Assembly (NCBI RefSeq): GCF_022539315.1
Contig: NC_066315.1
Coordinates: 125,089,374 to 125,153,373, forward strand
DNA length: 64,000 nt
Direction of reading: 5' to 3'
Source: Serinus canaria
Lineage: Eukaryota > Chordata > Aves > Passeriformes > Fringillidae
The translations under genes and the position numbers were made by a program. Within the stretch, counting starts at the first letter, position 1, and each line of letters begins with the position of its first letter. Of the stretch, positions 29,663 through 44,199 are shown piece by piece. The notes beneath the pieces were generated by a model. The model was given only the letters and a program-made list of their open reading frames with translations, was not told where the DNA came from and made no database searches.

Positions 29663-30281
29663 GAATGTGAACAAAACATTAAAAGCACTATTAAGTGATA
29701 GAAAGGTCAAAGTTAAGATAAATATCTGAAAGTAAGACGCTTCAAAGTGTCAGTCAGTTACACTTCAAAATACTGACAGTCACCATTTCCCTCTAAAGTG
29801 AATGTTTCTTTAGCTTTTTTTCTTCAAGATGAAGCAAGCATTGGAAATTGGAAGTTCCTCTAAATCCCCTCCCTCATCATGGTTCCATTAAAGGTATTAT
29901 GTTTATATTGTAAGTGGTTCATAAGCCATTTAGAAATACTATTACATCATACAACTTTTTTTTTCTTTTTTGTCACCATAATATAACTGCAGGAGGTGCA
30001 ATGTGGCAAACAGTTACTAAAAAATGTCCTAGGTCATTCTCAGCTGCTTGAGACCTAGGCAACCATGATACTAAAATAACACAGGGCCATTGTTGGTTTA
30101 AACCCTGATCTGCAGAGATGATATTTCACATCATTTTTTTATTGTCATTCAGGCAGGTTTCTGGACAGCACCTTCCAGAGTTTCCTGATCTCCTCACAAG
30201 GAGAGAGGTTGCCCTAAAAATAAAACTGTATCATCCATATTACTCCCATTTCCTAGTTTGTGTGTTCATCAGCCATAAATA

Positions 30282-30312
30282 AAAAAAAAAAAAAAATTTA
30301 AAAAAAAAAAAA
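30282..30312. repeat. A-rich tract, two poly-A runs
   Basis: Two A runs are separated by TTT. It is low-complexity sequence with no recognised source element. Confidence 0.85.
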
Positions 30313-33300
30313 TCAGGAATCACCTATTTTTCCTTTTCTAGTTACTCTTCCAGGATATGACAGTCAGAACATGACAGTACATAGTCATCATTTACTTGTA
30401 TATCATAGAATTTTGACATTTGTAAATTTTATAACAAATAAAGCCAAATAATTTAATAAATGAAACCCTATGATTTTTTTTCTTGGAGTTTTAGCTCTAA
30501 GTTGTAGTCATGATGTGACAGAATTCTTTAGGTTTGAAGACAGTCCTGGAGAATATCTATTCTGAAACTGGGCTTAAAGCAGAGCCCATTCTAACATTAG
30601 GTCAAGTTGCTTCAGCTGAGTTTTTAAGATCTCAAGATCTCAAGGGTAGTGTTACAGGCCAATTTGGTAGGATAAACACAATACATATATTTCTGACGTT
30701 AGTATTAGCAGGAGGGACACAGCATTTGTCCAAAGTTTTCTGTTCCAAGATTTCTGTTCTGCCACACTCGTTCATCACACACAAATCAGGTCCCAGTTCC
30801 TCTGGGCCAGCAGCACAGACCTGTGTCGTGAATGAGGGGGAACAGGCAACCACTGCCCACTCAGTGTTGGGGTCCTGGCTGGTAGCTTGGCCGTAACTCT
30901 TCTCCTACAAGCTCTGCCTTTGCCATGTTGGGACATCCTCTCATGCTGTTTCCCTCTACCCACCCAGCAGGAACTACTGTCTTAATTATTTATTGCTTCC
31001 TAACTTAGATTGCAAACATAAGCTGTCAATGGCCTTGCTAATCACATAGCCCCAGGCAAATCTCTTTGACTTTCTGCTTAGCAAAGACCAATTACTAATT
31101 GTCCCCAGGGCCTCTGTCACCCTCTGGTATCCAGCCACCAAATGCTACAGAAAGTGTGAGGTTAAGCAGCAGTTACATAAGAAGGTTCATCTGTAGTTTG
31201 TCAGATCATACTGAACAAACATAGCCACAGCTGGGCAGCTGCAGTCAAGGTCCCTTTTGCAGTGACTTTTTGCTACACTTTTAAATTGTTGGCTTTTTTC
31301 CTTCCTTATATCCAGACAAAATTTCTCTTGTAATTTGTAGCATTGTTTCTCGTCTTTTATTGTGCGCCTCTGAGAAGAGTCTCATTTTGGTTTCTTTGCA
31401 GCTGCTATAAAGCAAAAAGGTGAAATTTCAATTTCAGTAACATTATTAACCCAGACACATCTGCCAGAATGAGAGCCAGAAACACTAGAACACTGCAACC
31501 CTCATGTTTTTCAGATATTTTCAAAATTTACTCTTTAATGGAAATGACTCAGGTTGCTAATGCATATCTCCAGTGATGGTGATAAAATAGGTAATTGGTT
31601 ACAGGTGGGAAGACTTACATATACAGCAAATATGATAATTACTCCCGTGTGACCTCATCAAGCTCTTTTAACTTCCTTCAAAGTATTTTTTCTCATAGCT
31701 TTGAAAAAAAAGCTGCTATTTAAGGGCTAAGTATAAACTTATAGGGAAATTGCCCCAATATTTCCCCTGTCATTAAGCCTTATAGCTGACAGCAAGAAAT
31801 AATAAAATTCTCTTTTGCTTGAGTTAATGAAGCCAAGATTATGTGCCAAGCTTACCTGAAAGACAGTTCTGAAGACAAGTCCCAACAAGTCATAAAATTT
31901 CTATAAGAAGAATATGGAAAGAGATTCTTCACTAGAAAAGTTTTACATGGGATCAAAAGGGTTATACCTTATCAGCTATGTCTTGAATCAACATGTTTGG
32001 TAACTACAAGGAATTAAAGCAATAAAGTTGTTTGTTTTTAATAAACTTATCCTGTAATGCATGATTGAGTGGGAACAATGTTTAGGACCATAATTACATG
32101 GAGATAATTAAGAAGCTAATTTGAAATACATTTGAATTAATCTGAAATGCAGTCTATTTAAGTTCTGGGAATGGAAAGATAACATTTCAGAGAATTATTT
32201 TTGCCTCTCCAGGAACACAGTAATTGAATGAGATCTGTTCTCCCTAGTCCTCCAGCAGTGCTAGGATCTGACTATGGAATATATTTCTAATACTTCCCAT
32301 CCACAGAAGATAGCATCAGATTGTTTGTAACTTGCCATCTGAAGCAAGGTATATAGATTTTGATTGAATTTTTATTTATTTTCAATTCTTCTAACAAAAA
32401 AGTTCTACTTTTACCTTGTGATGTAAGCAGCCTAAAATGGGATTCATTTCACTCATACAGCAAACCAAAATTCAGTCATTCCCTTGTCTAAAAAACAGAA
32501 ACAGAAAAAACAGAACATTCAGAAGGCAGAAAAGAAGACTTCAGATGCTAATTGACCTTTACTTTATATAGGTATAATTTAGTGTAAATGATAACATAAT
32601 CATTAGTGATTATGAGAATCAATAAGGAAACAAATGGCAAAACCAGAGTTTGAGCTGCATTCACTGAAGCCACCTCTTTAAATCTTAGAAGTCAGATATG
32701 AACTAAACTTGTTCATTCCCTATCTAGATATTTAAATATGTCAGCCATCCTTGAAAAGCTGTAATTCTAAAAGATATGAGGGCTTTATTTTTTGTTACTT
32801 AGAAGCAAACAAATAAAAACCAACAAAACAAAACCACTCTTCCCTCGTCTCCCTCCCAAAAAACTAAAACACCACAACTGTGGAGAGCCAGCATTAATTA
32901 GACAAATTGGAGTGTGAAAGGACTCTGAGATACTAAAAGGGCATAGAAGAGAACTTTCATTTTTTTCATATATTCCTGTGGTAATCTGAGCACAGCACAA
33001 AACCAGCAGTTTTAAGATCTGAATACATTTAATTTTATGAGAGAGCCATTTGGCCCCAATGTTAGCCACTAAAAAAAGCATATACATAAGCTGTACTCCT
33101 CCCAAAGAAAATGTTGACCTGCTGATCAGGATGACAAAAGGCAAAAAAATAAATATGCTAATTCACAGATAACACCAAAGGTTGGGTACACCTGAGATTT
33201 ATCTTCAATTCTACACAATTCTGCTTAACTAAACTGTACTAATGTACAGATAAGTACTAAACTGTACTGATCCCCTTTGAAAAAATAACTTTCCCATAAA

Positions 33301-33881
33301 AGCTAAAAATCTTAGACAAAGAAAAAAAATCCCAATTTCTTTTACAAAAATAGCTAAAGATTAATATCTTAAGACTCTTGCTGATATTTTTGCTAACTGA
33401 ATGCTATGTTTTGCTACCTCTTAAGAGAAAGGGGGAGAATGTGACATTAACTACAGAGCTAGAAGAATAAGACCAGAACGAGGGCTCTAGAAATTAATTT
33501 TTCTTACTTCTGAGCTAGTCCTGCAGGACTTGCACAGATTCCCTCCACTGAAATATTGTATGTTATTGTGTGTGTGTTTGCACACAGATGTTGGCTCATG
33601 GGTGGGCTTGACTTCTGTACAGTGGCTGTGGTGCCGTTGTAACAGAAATTCTCTTTTCAGGAAATGATTCAGCTAATTATCAAACACAACTCATTCATAT
33701 GACAACATTTCTTCTCATCTCATTTTCTGATGTTTATCTTTAGTGGCACTTCTGGCAAGACTACTAGCACTAACTTCAGTGATAAAAAGTGCTGACAACT
33801 GAATACAGTCTTTCTATGTTTTACTCAGCAATTCATAGTTTTGTTTGATGGGTGAGAAAGATATAACCTTAAAACTATACA

Positions 33882-33887
33882 CAAAAA
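33882..33887. repeat. Left target-site duplication of solo LTR
   Basis: The 6-bp sequence CAAAAA is repeated exactly at 34518-34523 on the other side of the LTR. Confidence 0.8.
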
Positions 33888-34517
33888 TGTCCGATGGGCT
33901 GTGTGTCTCTGTCGGACATGCGTGGGGTGGTTCGCGTGGGACGGTTCGCAGGCAGCCCGCGATGAACAGACGAGTCTGGACTCCTCTATAGTTCAGTCTT
34001 CAGGTTGTTTATTATAGCTTATCTCTAAGGTTTTTGTTCTGCCCAGCCAAGATCTGACCAGCAAGGCAGCCACAAGCACTCTCTGCCCCTTTAGGGCGGT
34101 CGCACATTCTTATACTGATAATTGCGTATGTGATATTTACAATTTTTCTCCAATACCCATCACCTTTATTAAACAGTGCACCTTTAGTATGAACCAATCT
34201 AAAATGCACACATCACAGAGAAGATGGATGACAAGAAGAAGGAGAAAAGCCACGAGGTCGGGCCTGAATCCTCCATCTTGCCTCCATTAGACCCCCCTGT
34301 ACCAAAACCTTAAAACCTATATTCTATTCTATAAAAACACCTGCCCTACACCATTCAAACCTCTGAAACTTCCATACCCTCATGCTTTGATAGCACGACC
34401 CTTGAAGGGTCAAAATCAAGCCACCAGGTGCCTTTGGCTACATTCCAGGACTTCTGAGCCCCCCAAGGAGTCTCCCTGGGACTCAGAGCATCTGAGGTGA
34501 TGCGCTGAGTTCCCACA
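33888..34517 (-). mobile_element. Solo LTR of an endogenous retrovirus, with target-site duplication
   Basis: The element starts TGTCCG and ends CCCACA. It is flanked by a perfect 6-bp direct repeat, CAAAAA, at 33882-33887 and 34518-34523. A 6-bp duplication is typical of class II (beta/alpha-like, ERVK) insertions. On the minus strand there is TATAAG at 34109-34114 and an AATAAA polyadenylation signal at 34008-34013, which fits U3-R-U5 order on that strand. The minus-strand 3' end is CpG-rich, suggesting a fairly recent insertion. No gag, pol or env is adjacent, so it is the remnant of LTR-LTR recombination. Confidence 0.85.
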
Positions 34518-34523
34518 CAAAAA
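34518..34523. repeat. Right target-site duplication of solo LTR
   Basis: The 6-bp sequence CAAAAA matches 33882-33887. Confidence 0.8.
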
Positions 34524-37500
34524 TTTCCAGAAAAAGGCCACTAACTTAAGGTCATTCCATCTGAGTCACTCTGAGGCTCATTTTCCAGAGACAAGAAATC
34601 AGTATGCCAGTCTCACCAAAGTCATTTGGGAGTTAGAGGCATTACAGACTCCTTTAGCCTAGGAAGAGTCCCCCATGCATCTGAGTTCCAAAGATATTTA
34701 ACATTTATAGCACCCAATACTTAAAAATAAACTCATTTTGTGAAATGGGAAAACGAATAATTATTTTGGAAACTTTGTTTCTTATATTGATTAGAATTGC
34801 AAAATATTTATTGGGATTATCCAGTTCATCTACCTCAAATTTTTGGTTCTCTGCACTTCATTAGGACATCTGAAATAGCTGCTTAGTCTATGTTTTCTTT
34901 TTCTAAAGGACACATCAAAAAGGAATATATTTCTGCCCCCAAAATTCCTACAAGCCCCTTTCAATTTTCAATTTTAAATCCTCAGCTTTACATTCTACAG
35001 CTCAATTTTAAATTGTTTAATAAATTTTAAAATTATGTTTAAAAAATTCACTATTTTAGTGTGTAACTAATCAGGTTCAAATAATTGACAGGTAATGTAC
35101 AGTGCACTAACCCACTGACTTTAGAGGGATTCCTCAAAATACTTTTTTGTATCTTTAATGCAAATAAGGTCTTTGTTTTAATTTCAGAGCAAAAATATGA
35201 AATTATGAAGTAACTTATTTAAAATATAGTTATGCTAAAACTCAGTTTATGAAAAGGTGTTTTTTATCTATCTAATATCATGCTTCCCTGAACAATTTAA
35301 CTGTGCATTTCTTGAGGGCTGTCATTCATAAAAACTTGGAGAAAAGCATAATTTTCTAAGAGTCTGCCTCTTGAAAGATCTGGTGAATTTGATCTAAAAA
35401 TCTAAGTCCTGCAACATAATCTACCCAGAATTTTAGAGCAATCACAGAGAAATATTTTTATAGTTACAGATATTCCCTAAACTTGCCTTCTGAGATTTCA
35501 CTATTGTGGATTTCAAATTGAGTCTGAGTTAGGAAATCAGTGTCTTGGCAGGGAGGTCAATCTGTATAGTCATGCTCATGGAAACTTGCTTAAAAAGGAG
35601 CAGGACTAATGTCTTTGACAGCTGTGGGCAGACAATAAACAAGCTGGACAAAGTGGGACAAATTCCCTCTCATTTAAGAATCTTTAAAAATGTTAACAAT
35701 TCTGAACTTGCTCAGATGTGAGATGACCATTGCAGGAACAGAAAGACAGCTCTACAGAATCTTTGCAGGTGTTAATGCATAAAATACCACAATGTAGGAG
35801 GAAGTTGGTCAACAGAAGTCTGCCACAGAATATGAACTAAGAAGAAAAGTACTGAAGCAATATGTACTTAAAAAGATTTATAAGCTTAGCACGAAAAGAG
35901 AAAGAAAACAGCACATTTTTTACAAAACAAAGCAAAAATGACAATAATTCAAAAAATAATTATGGTAATTTCTGGAATTGTATCTTGTTTTATAGTCTTG
36001 AGTATTTTTGAATCATTGAGAAGTATTATGTTCTGAATATTACTTTAAAATTATCTGAGGAATAGTCAAACTAAATTCCTTAAATCAAAAGTCTAGTAGC
36101 AAAATTAATGGACAAAACTAATGCACCACTTAGCAAACTCTAATGAAAATTTTCATATTCTCCATTAATTTAATTTTCAAGATAATACCCAGCTGCTGTT
36201 CAGCAGCACCTTTGGGTTACGCTTGTTTCATATTGATGCACTTTATACAACTCCTTTGGAATCAGTAGACTTATCCAAAATTGCATTTGCAGAAGCTGTA
36301 GACAAGTACAAGCTAAAGCAATTTTTGCTGTGAGAAGGTCAACCTATCTTTTTTTTTTTTTCTGGTAAATTATTTTTCTCTGTGTTTGGAATTCTTTCCA
36401 TAATTAATAATTTGTTCACACATGTACTGATCATAGTGAAAATACTGTGTGTACAGTACCAGCTTAAACAGTCTCTGTATTTTGGTTTTGTTCATAAAAT
36501 CAAAGGCAAGGAGCTGTAAATGTAATTTGGTCAAGATAATAAATATAGCATATGGAGATTAGAGAAATAACCAGGCATTTCCTGGAAACAACCAGTGCTC
36601 CTTTCAAACAAGATCTTCATCTGTCTTTAATGAGTGCTTGTAAACAATCATCATATTTTTTTATAAAGTCTGAGACTGAGGAATCAGCTTTTCTAAGAGG
36701 CAGAAGTGTGGTAGTTATTCACAGCGAGGAACAGATCCTTTACTCTCAAAATATTTGAAGGCTTTCATATCTCTTTATTAGTTACTACTGTTGTGCCAAT
36801 ATGAGCTAATTTAATCAATTAAGAAGATTATGATTTTGAGAAAGAGACTAGTACTTTTAAGTTTCAGAATTTCTCTACTTCAAGTCAGACAAAACTCAGA
36901 TCTGTTTGCTGGCCTTCATTCACCCTTTCTATAAGGCAGTGAAAAGTTACCAGGCTTTCTTATGCACTGGGTCTGAAACTGTTTCAGGACAGGGATTAGG
37001 AGATTAGGAGAGTCAGGGATGCAAAATTTGTGGACATTGAATTTGATGTTTGGCATTTAATATTCCTGGCTTTGGAGGCACAGAAATCCATGTTTATACT
37101 TGCTCATGCTAAATCAGATCCTACTGCCCAAGTAACAGGGTAAAAAACTGTTGTATTGTCTGTCCCCCCTGCCCCATGGGTCCCCCTCCATATGGATAAT
37201 CAGGTCCTGGCATTAAAGAAGGTTCAGCATCTATTTTTCAGTAAAGGAGACAGAGCCAGAATATTTAGTGCACTTATATTGCTACTACTACTATTAATTT
37301 TTTTTCTGTTTTTTGACCAAAATATATGACTCTTTACCATAAAATATAAAAAAGAAAATATTGAACTGAAATAACCTTTCCCATAATTCAGGTGCCCATT
37401 TGAGTTTGTGGAAAAATGCAATATTAAGAACTTTATCTAACTGAATAGTGTTTGAATACCTAAATACCTTAAGTACTTGAATTCCTGAATTGTATACTGA

Positions 37501-40500
37501 AAAACATTTCTTCTAGTGTTCAAGTCCTGGTGATGGTGTGCTCTGGCAGCTCAGTCACCCATGGTGCAGAAGTGCTGGTGGGTGCATTTGTCTAACCAGA
37601 AACTTTAAAAGGGGTTCAAAGAACTCTGTAGCTAAATCTCAAAAAGCCTAATTAATGTTTAGAACCAACTCTGCTCTTTCACTAAAGACTGAGATTAATT
37701 TATGACTCAGGTTCCAGTGTGTCACAGAGGGAGTAATCTATCAACAAAAGTGCTTAAATTGTTAGTAAGGCACTTCTTAAAAACGTAACATAATACAATT
37801 TCTATGTGCTTTCTTTGTAAAATTAGGTTTTATTTTATCAGCCTTGCCAGCAGCAGTCCTAAGCTGTCTTTACTGTATCTGATGGTTATTTTTTTTCCAA
37901 TGTTATTATATAATTAAACACTATTTTGATTCTATTAAGTGTGGAGGAAATAAGGTAAATAAACACATTATCAGACTTTATTTCTTCCTCAATGTGAATC
38001 AATATCTGATATAATGTCTTAATTTAATAAATTAATTGTGGCCATTACTAACAACCATTTCAAAAATCATCAGAATAACACATGTTCAGGTATTATATTC
38101 TTGGCCTGAAGCCAAAGAACTGGATTAACATTATAGGAGGAACTAAAATATATGGATTAAAATGGAAAATAGATATAATTCAATAGTAATTTCAAATCTA
38201 TCACCTTGACATTTTATTGTAAAATAATGTAATTTTTCTTCTGATAACATAACCCCATAGAAAACATGAATTAATCTTTTGATAAACAATCATTATTCAT
38301 GCAGGTATCAAGAGAAGGATCTCTAACATAAATATCATGTTCTTGAAAAATTCTAAACCTTACGACCAATATTTCTTAAACTAATAATCTTAAGAAACTA
38401 GATTGTCATTCAAACGCTTCTTAATTTATTTCTTAATGTAAATATCTTTCTATTTTAAAGCAATATATCTTGAAAAGAGATTTTAATATTAAACGTAAAT
38501 AAGAAATTACAAAAAATGTGCATTCATATGAAATGACATTTTTGAGAATTTCACTTAGCCAAATATTTAGGTAACTTATGAGCCAGAATTTGGTTTTCTT
38601 TCTTACTGCATGCATTAAACGAACAACAACAGCAACCAAAAGTACCAAGTTGTTATCTGGACTGTTTTCTTTGTTACTTTTTCCATCAACTATTAAATGT
38701 TCATGATTCTGAGACCAAAAATAAAAAAAAGTGAAAATAATAATTCTACATTTTAATAATTCTTAAGAGGTATCAGAGCACGCTTAACACTTGTCAGAAA
38801 TTTAAAAAATTCAAATTGATGAAAAATATCCTCTAAAATTAAACGCCCCATTTACAATATACACAGATTTAATTCAGAGTATCCTTGCATGCTCCAAGCT
38901 CCTGGCACAGGAGTTCAGGATAGGAATAGCATGTTAACAAAGATACTATTGCTCCACCTAGTGAAAAATCTGTAACACATCAAGCTTAACTCTGAAGCTA
39001 AATCCATCCGATTCATGGGGCCAAATAAAATATTTTAATCCTCAACTTGAATTCTATTCACCTCACTGTTAAAACAGAGATGAAGAGAATTCACCTCTGT
39101 TCTGATTTTGCAGTACATTCCAGTTTTAAGTCTTCATTCATAACCATTTGAGATAAAAGTCCTAAGTGGAAAATGGAGCTGTAATGGAGATTACAAGGAG
39201 TGGGATGTAGGAGATGCAATCTATAATCATGTCAGTGTTATGCTAGCAGAATGCTGCATTTTGAAGCCATGTACATCTTCTGGCTGTTTTGTGAAGCAGA
39301 TGAAGTTGGTGGTCAAAAATATTAATTACCTATTGATCTGGGAAAAAAGCTGTCAGAATTTGCATCTGTGTTTGAAATCAATGATGATGAGGAAACAATT
39401 CGAGTGGTGGTCCTCAGAGAGCTGCAAATGTGGGGAATTAATGGAGCCCATGCACTTCATATTGACTTGTCTGTACTTTTTATCTCAAAGTTTTATCATC
39501 CTTATTTTGTTTCCAGATTGTGTCAAGGATAAAACCTTCAGGATACTTGAAGAAATGTAAAGCTGTTAGCTAGTGATTGTGATTTTTGTGACAGTTAATG
39601 TATTACTGATCCATGAAGAAGCGACAAGGGTGTTCATCTGCATGAATTCTTCTCACAAAGAGGATTGACAATTAAGATAACTCAAAAGAAGTACTGACAC
39701 TGTGCAGAGAAAGACTTGAGGTTAACACAGGATCTGAATCTTGCCATCCTCAGTAGAGTTAGCCAGAACATGAGTCTGAGCAGGAGGCTGCTGAGTTCAT
39801 GGGAATATCAGTGTACAAAAGTACAAATTATTCAGACCAAAGTTGCCCAGTATTGTAAGAGAGTGTAGAAACTTTGTAAATTTCCATCTTAACTTCTGAA
39901 AGCATTCCAGAGCTCTTAATTTGCTCAAATCTGCTTTTCTCTAGGTTTATATCTACTGATAATGATTTTGTCCTGGCTTCTCTCCACAGACTTACCACTC
40001 TAAGTCTCTGATAAAAAACCTTTTTATTACAATGGCACATAATGCCTCGAATTAAGACCTGAAAACCAAAAGCCTTGCTGACCTGAAAAGCTGCTAGATT
40101 ATCTTTTGAAAGCAAAGAAGGGGGGAAAGGGAGCTCCTTGATATTTCATAACATCAGCGACTGACATTTGTGAATCCAATATCAAAACAGCACTTCAACA
40201 AGGAGCAGTTGTAAAAGATGCATTTTATTTAAATTCAATCAAAACTTTATCAGATTATAGGAAAGTTAGAGGTGCATATTTGCTGCAAATTCTCTCATCA
40301 AAGACAGGGTAAACTGGTCAGGGTGCAGGTTAACACTGGGTGTGTCAGCTGGATACAACAGGTTTTTGGCACAAGAGGGCTTAGCTATCAAGATGATCTG
40401 CATGGGAATGATTTAAAAATAGCTACAAAGCATGGTTGCTGGACCATGTCTGTACACATATAGTCTGTCATTCTCAATACTCATATATTTTATAAAAATA

Positions 40501-43500
40501 CAAGGTATTTTATTTATTTAATGCATTTCAACTTCTAAGCAGTCACAAATTTAAATGTGTTTGTACTGTTTCTTCATGGGTGAGAGCAGCTGAGCAAAGC
40601 TCAGAAACTGGGATAGGTGGAATTGTGTTCTCTGTGGTTGAGCTACATTTCTGTTCCCCATACCAGCACACTTGTAGCATTCCACAGAGTGCTAGCCTCC
40701 ATGCAGTATCCAATTGTTTGTGATATTCATTTTACAAGAGTTTCAGGTACTCAGCACCTCAGAAATGCTAAATCTCAGATTATATATTGCAGTCAAAACT
40801 GACCTGTTATTATTTTTTCAGAAAATAAGGTATTTCTTGAAAAGATGTTTAGGAATGGGTCACACCCAGGAGAAATTTACACTGGAACATTACAGAATCT
40901 ACAGAGGTTAGGGAGTTTTGGTGTAATTGCCTTTCAATATCAGCAAAAAGATATGCACCAAAAAATGCTCTGGAAACAGCCTTCCAAAAGAATCAAAATC
41001 TGTTTAGATATTATTAAGTTTCATTAGAAACTTAAATAGTTTCAATCTCAGTAGTGCACATCTTATTGTCACTGAACTAATCTGAAAAAAATGATCCTAT
41101 TTTTGAGGGGGAGGGGGAGTGTGCAATATCTGGGAAAACAGGCTGTGTTTTTAAATCCACTTCTGAATTACAAGTAAGGAAGCAGCATCTCCCACTGACA
41201 GAATAGGAAATTAGGTCAAAAAATCTCCCACAACCAAAGATAAAGAGTCGATATACCCACAAATGAAGAAATCTGTTTCATCCATATACTGAAGCACCAT
41301 TGTATACTGGTAAGAGTTAATCTGTCACTCAAAATGCTAATTATCTTGTAAACAATTGCATAGGCAAGACTTGAGCAAGTTTTATTTCTGTGTACGCTAA
41401 AGCAAAATTTAAGCAGAGATCTGCCTGCTAAGGCTGATAGAGACTTCAAAATGAGATTCCAAGATGAAAAAATAGTACCTTTACATAATTCTAATGCAAA
41501 AAAAAGAGTAACCTTGAATTCATGTGATTTAGCCAAAATTCCAATGATGTAACACCACTTACTCACTTTTCTGCTGATTCTTTGTCATTTGTTCTTCACT
41601 ACTAACCTCGTGGCTGAGAGCTGTTAACTGTGTTAAAAAAAGAAAAAATAGAGGAAGTTCAGAGAATATCTGTGGATACAGTCAAAGCATTGGTACAACG
41701 GAAGGATTTTGTTTGTCACTTCTGAGTAAATAATCAATACATTGCAGATTTATTGTATTAGTTGAAAGCATATTCAAAAAATACTTTTTTTAAAAAATGT
41801 TTCCAAGTTTCTCTCAGTGGAGGTGAAAAAAAAAAAACTGTAGTGAGGTGGCTTAGAGCAGTGTTATGATGACCTCTTGTGGTTAAGTAATAAATGCATT
41901 TTGGATCAAAGTCTCTTGAAAACTTCCAGTATCAAAGGTTAAATTCTGTGCTGAGATCTGAAGAGCTTTGTGTTGTTAACGTTGCTTAACCTGAAATAAC
42001 TCCTCCTCCCAAGCACACTATCAATATTTGTTTAGCTCACTGCTAAAAGATTCTTTTAAAAATATCTCAACCTTTGCACTCCAGAAACCTAGCAGGTGAG
42101 AGTATCATGTTTTCTCACATGGTAATTTGTAAAAGCAAATTCACAGGTCTTCCTAAATAAAATCATTAATATAAAACCGAATCATGTTTCATAAAACCGT
42201 GCCCACTACAAGTGTGAAAGAAACCATATAAGCCACTCATTACAAGAAATAAGATTATATTGATAGACTGCAAAGGCAGATATTGAATATATATATATAT
42301 ATATAAAATAAAATTTTAGTGCATTAACTAACTATATGCATCATGTTTAAATTGCTGTTAAAGCTGTCTCTTTTCCTCAGCTTTTCTTTCAACAAATATC
42401 AGAGAACTGAGGATATTTTCTGATGTTGCCAATTGTAGGCTATCAGTCTGGCTCAAATTATCTGACCTTATCCCTTAGTAGATAAAATTGCTCAAGACGT
42501 TATTCCGATTTTCCAGTTTCCTGAAATCATTCAAAATTACACTGATTTCATTAGAATGCTTTGCTGAGTGATTATACTTCATGGGATGGTTCCATCTATA
42601 TTTATAGACCCATGGTGGTACTTTCCCACTGGAGGATCACCAGTGGTGGTATTTACACCTGCCAGGCAGTATTAACATGACCTTACTAAATTTAGGATTT
42701 ATTGCAAAGCCACTTCTGCCCAGGCTCTTCTCTCTGAAGCTTTGGAAGCTCATCGGGAGCACAACCTTGGAGTGCCCCCAGCTGGAGGTGTGCCACGTTG
42801 TGAGAGGCTGTGATTGCAGCTGGGGGAGCCTGAACTCAGCTGTTGCGAGACCTGACTTGTTTATGCAGCTTTAGAGAGCTGTAGGTTAAACCTACACCCT
42901 GCTCCCAGTGTACACAGCAATCAGAGCAATCAGCTCTCCCCATTTCTTTTCTTTGGAAAGGTGAAAAACAGAGGCTGTTGAGCAGAACAGGCTGGAACAA
43001 AGAGGATGAGAGCAACAAAAAAGCAGGTTTAAGTTAAAATGTGGTTACTGACACATGTCAGCAAGGAAGCACTGATGGTGGTCTTGTATCCTGAAAAGTC
43101 TCTCTGACTTTTGAAACATCATTGACAAAATTCTCCTGAAAATTTCTTGCGTTAGGAGGTTCTGAGCACTGATGGAATGCAGACTTGGGAGACAAGACCA
43201 AATTGTTTGTGTGGGGGAGGGAAATGTTTTGTTTCTATACTTTAATAGGCCTGATCTGTCTCATTCTTCTTTAGCTGGGTAAACTCTGCAGTGCCAAGAA
43301 CTGACTGACTTGAAACTGCAAACCCAGTGTATGAGGAGCAAACTCCAATACTCTGGGCCCCACTGAACTTCCAACTAAATCCAGTGTCTGAGCAGGTGAT
43401 TTTTCAAAATGTCTAAATGCTGTCATTATTTCCCCTGCCATGGGTTACAGGTGGGATAATATCCAGCCTGAGACACTTTTAATTTGACCCTCAGGGTGCA

Positions 43501-44199
43501 GCTTATTGCTCCCCTGGCTCAGCATAGTTGCCCAGTGGCTTGTGGCCACTTGCTGCCCATTGGAGTCTCCTGGCCAGCCAGCCAAGAAATGAGTCATTTA
43601 GTGACCTTCCTAGAGGTGGTAGGGGGTGGCTGTTTTGGCAGCAAACATGCAGACATCTTATGCCTCATTGTGTAGCCTTCCAAGCAATGCTGTGCCAGGA
43701 GCAACGTGGTATAGAGAGGAAAATCTGGTGAATACCAAGGTCTCATCAGTTTCTCCCATCCCAGGACAGGGGAGAAGGTGTCATAGTCACAGCCTTGTCC
43801 CACCAGCTGTCAACTCACAACTCTTGCTGCAGGCACATTTCAGCACAAGGGTCAACAGACTAGCCATGGTGCATGCCTTCAGCCAACACAATACACCAAT
43901 CATGTTCAAAGCTCTGAGAAATGACTGTGTGTTTTTAGGTATGGGTGGCACACCAGGACAAACTCTGGTTTGGAGGCAAGTTCTGGATAATGACTTTTGA
44001 GGACAATGAAAGTCAAACCCTTCAAAAACCTTTCAACTCTGCACATCATCTAAAGTTCACACTTCTAATGTTCAGAAGGCTCTTATAATTCATATTTGGT
44101 GATAGAGATGAGCAGCAGAAAATTTCCAGCAAGCAAAAATGCTAAAAAAAGAAAGCAATGCAGGGACACTACCAAACCATCTAAGCTCCTTGAATAGGC
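34524..44199. other. Intergenic, no gene recognised
   Basis: AT-rich up to about 42,600, then a GC-richer stretch (42,660-43,900) without recognisable exons. A (AT)n run lies at 42,285. Confidence 0.55.
42285..42306. repeat. (AT)n microsatellite
   Basis: A short AT dinucleotide run lies in AT-rich intergenic sequence about 2.3 kb upstream of ATP6V0D2. Confidence 0.9.

Larger units (their letters stand above)
23725..33881. other. Intergenic, no gene recognised
   Basis: This region holds a short hairpin (29,643), poly-A tracts (30,282) and an E-box TCACGTGG at 27399-27406 within a GC-richer block (27,370-27,490). Around 31,500-32,170 the sequence resembles conserved non-coding DNA. Open frames of 105-120 codons (28,525; 30,534; 32,785 minus) show no family features. 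Confidence 0.5.

Noticed and set aside
30534..30896. 120-codon open frame
   Set aside because: The encoded sequence is low in recognisable motifs and overlaps open frames on the other strand. There is no support as a gene.
39240..39560. 106-codon open frame ending CVKDKTFRILEEM
   Set aside because: Looked briefly like an exon, but there are no matching acceptor and donor sites and no family I can name.
38945..41885. CTCF-like motifs (TCCACCTAGTGAA near 38,955; CCTCTTGTGGTTA near 41,873)
   Set aside because: The matches to the CTCF core are imperfect and could be chance. Not strong enough to list as sites.
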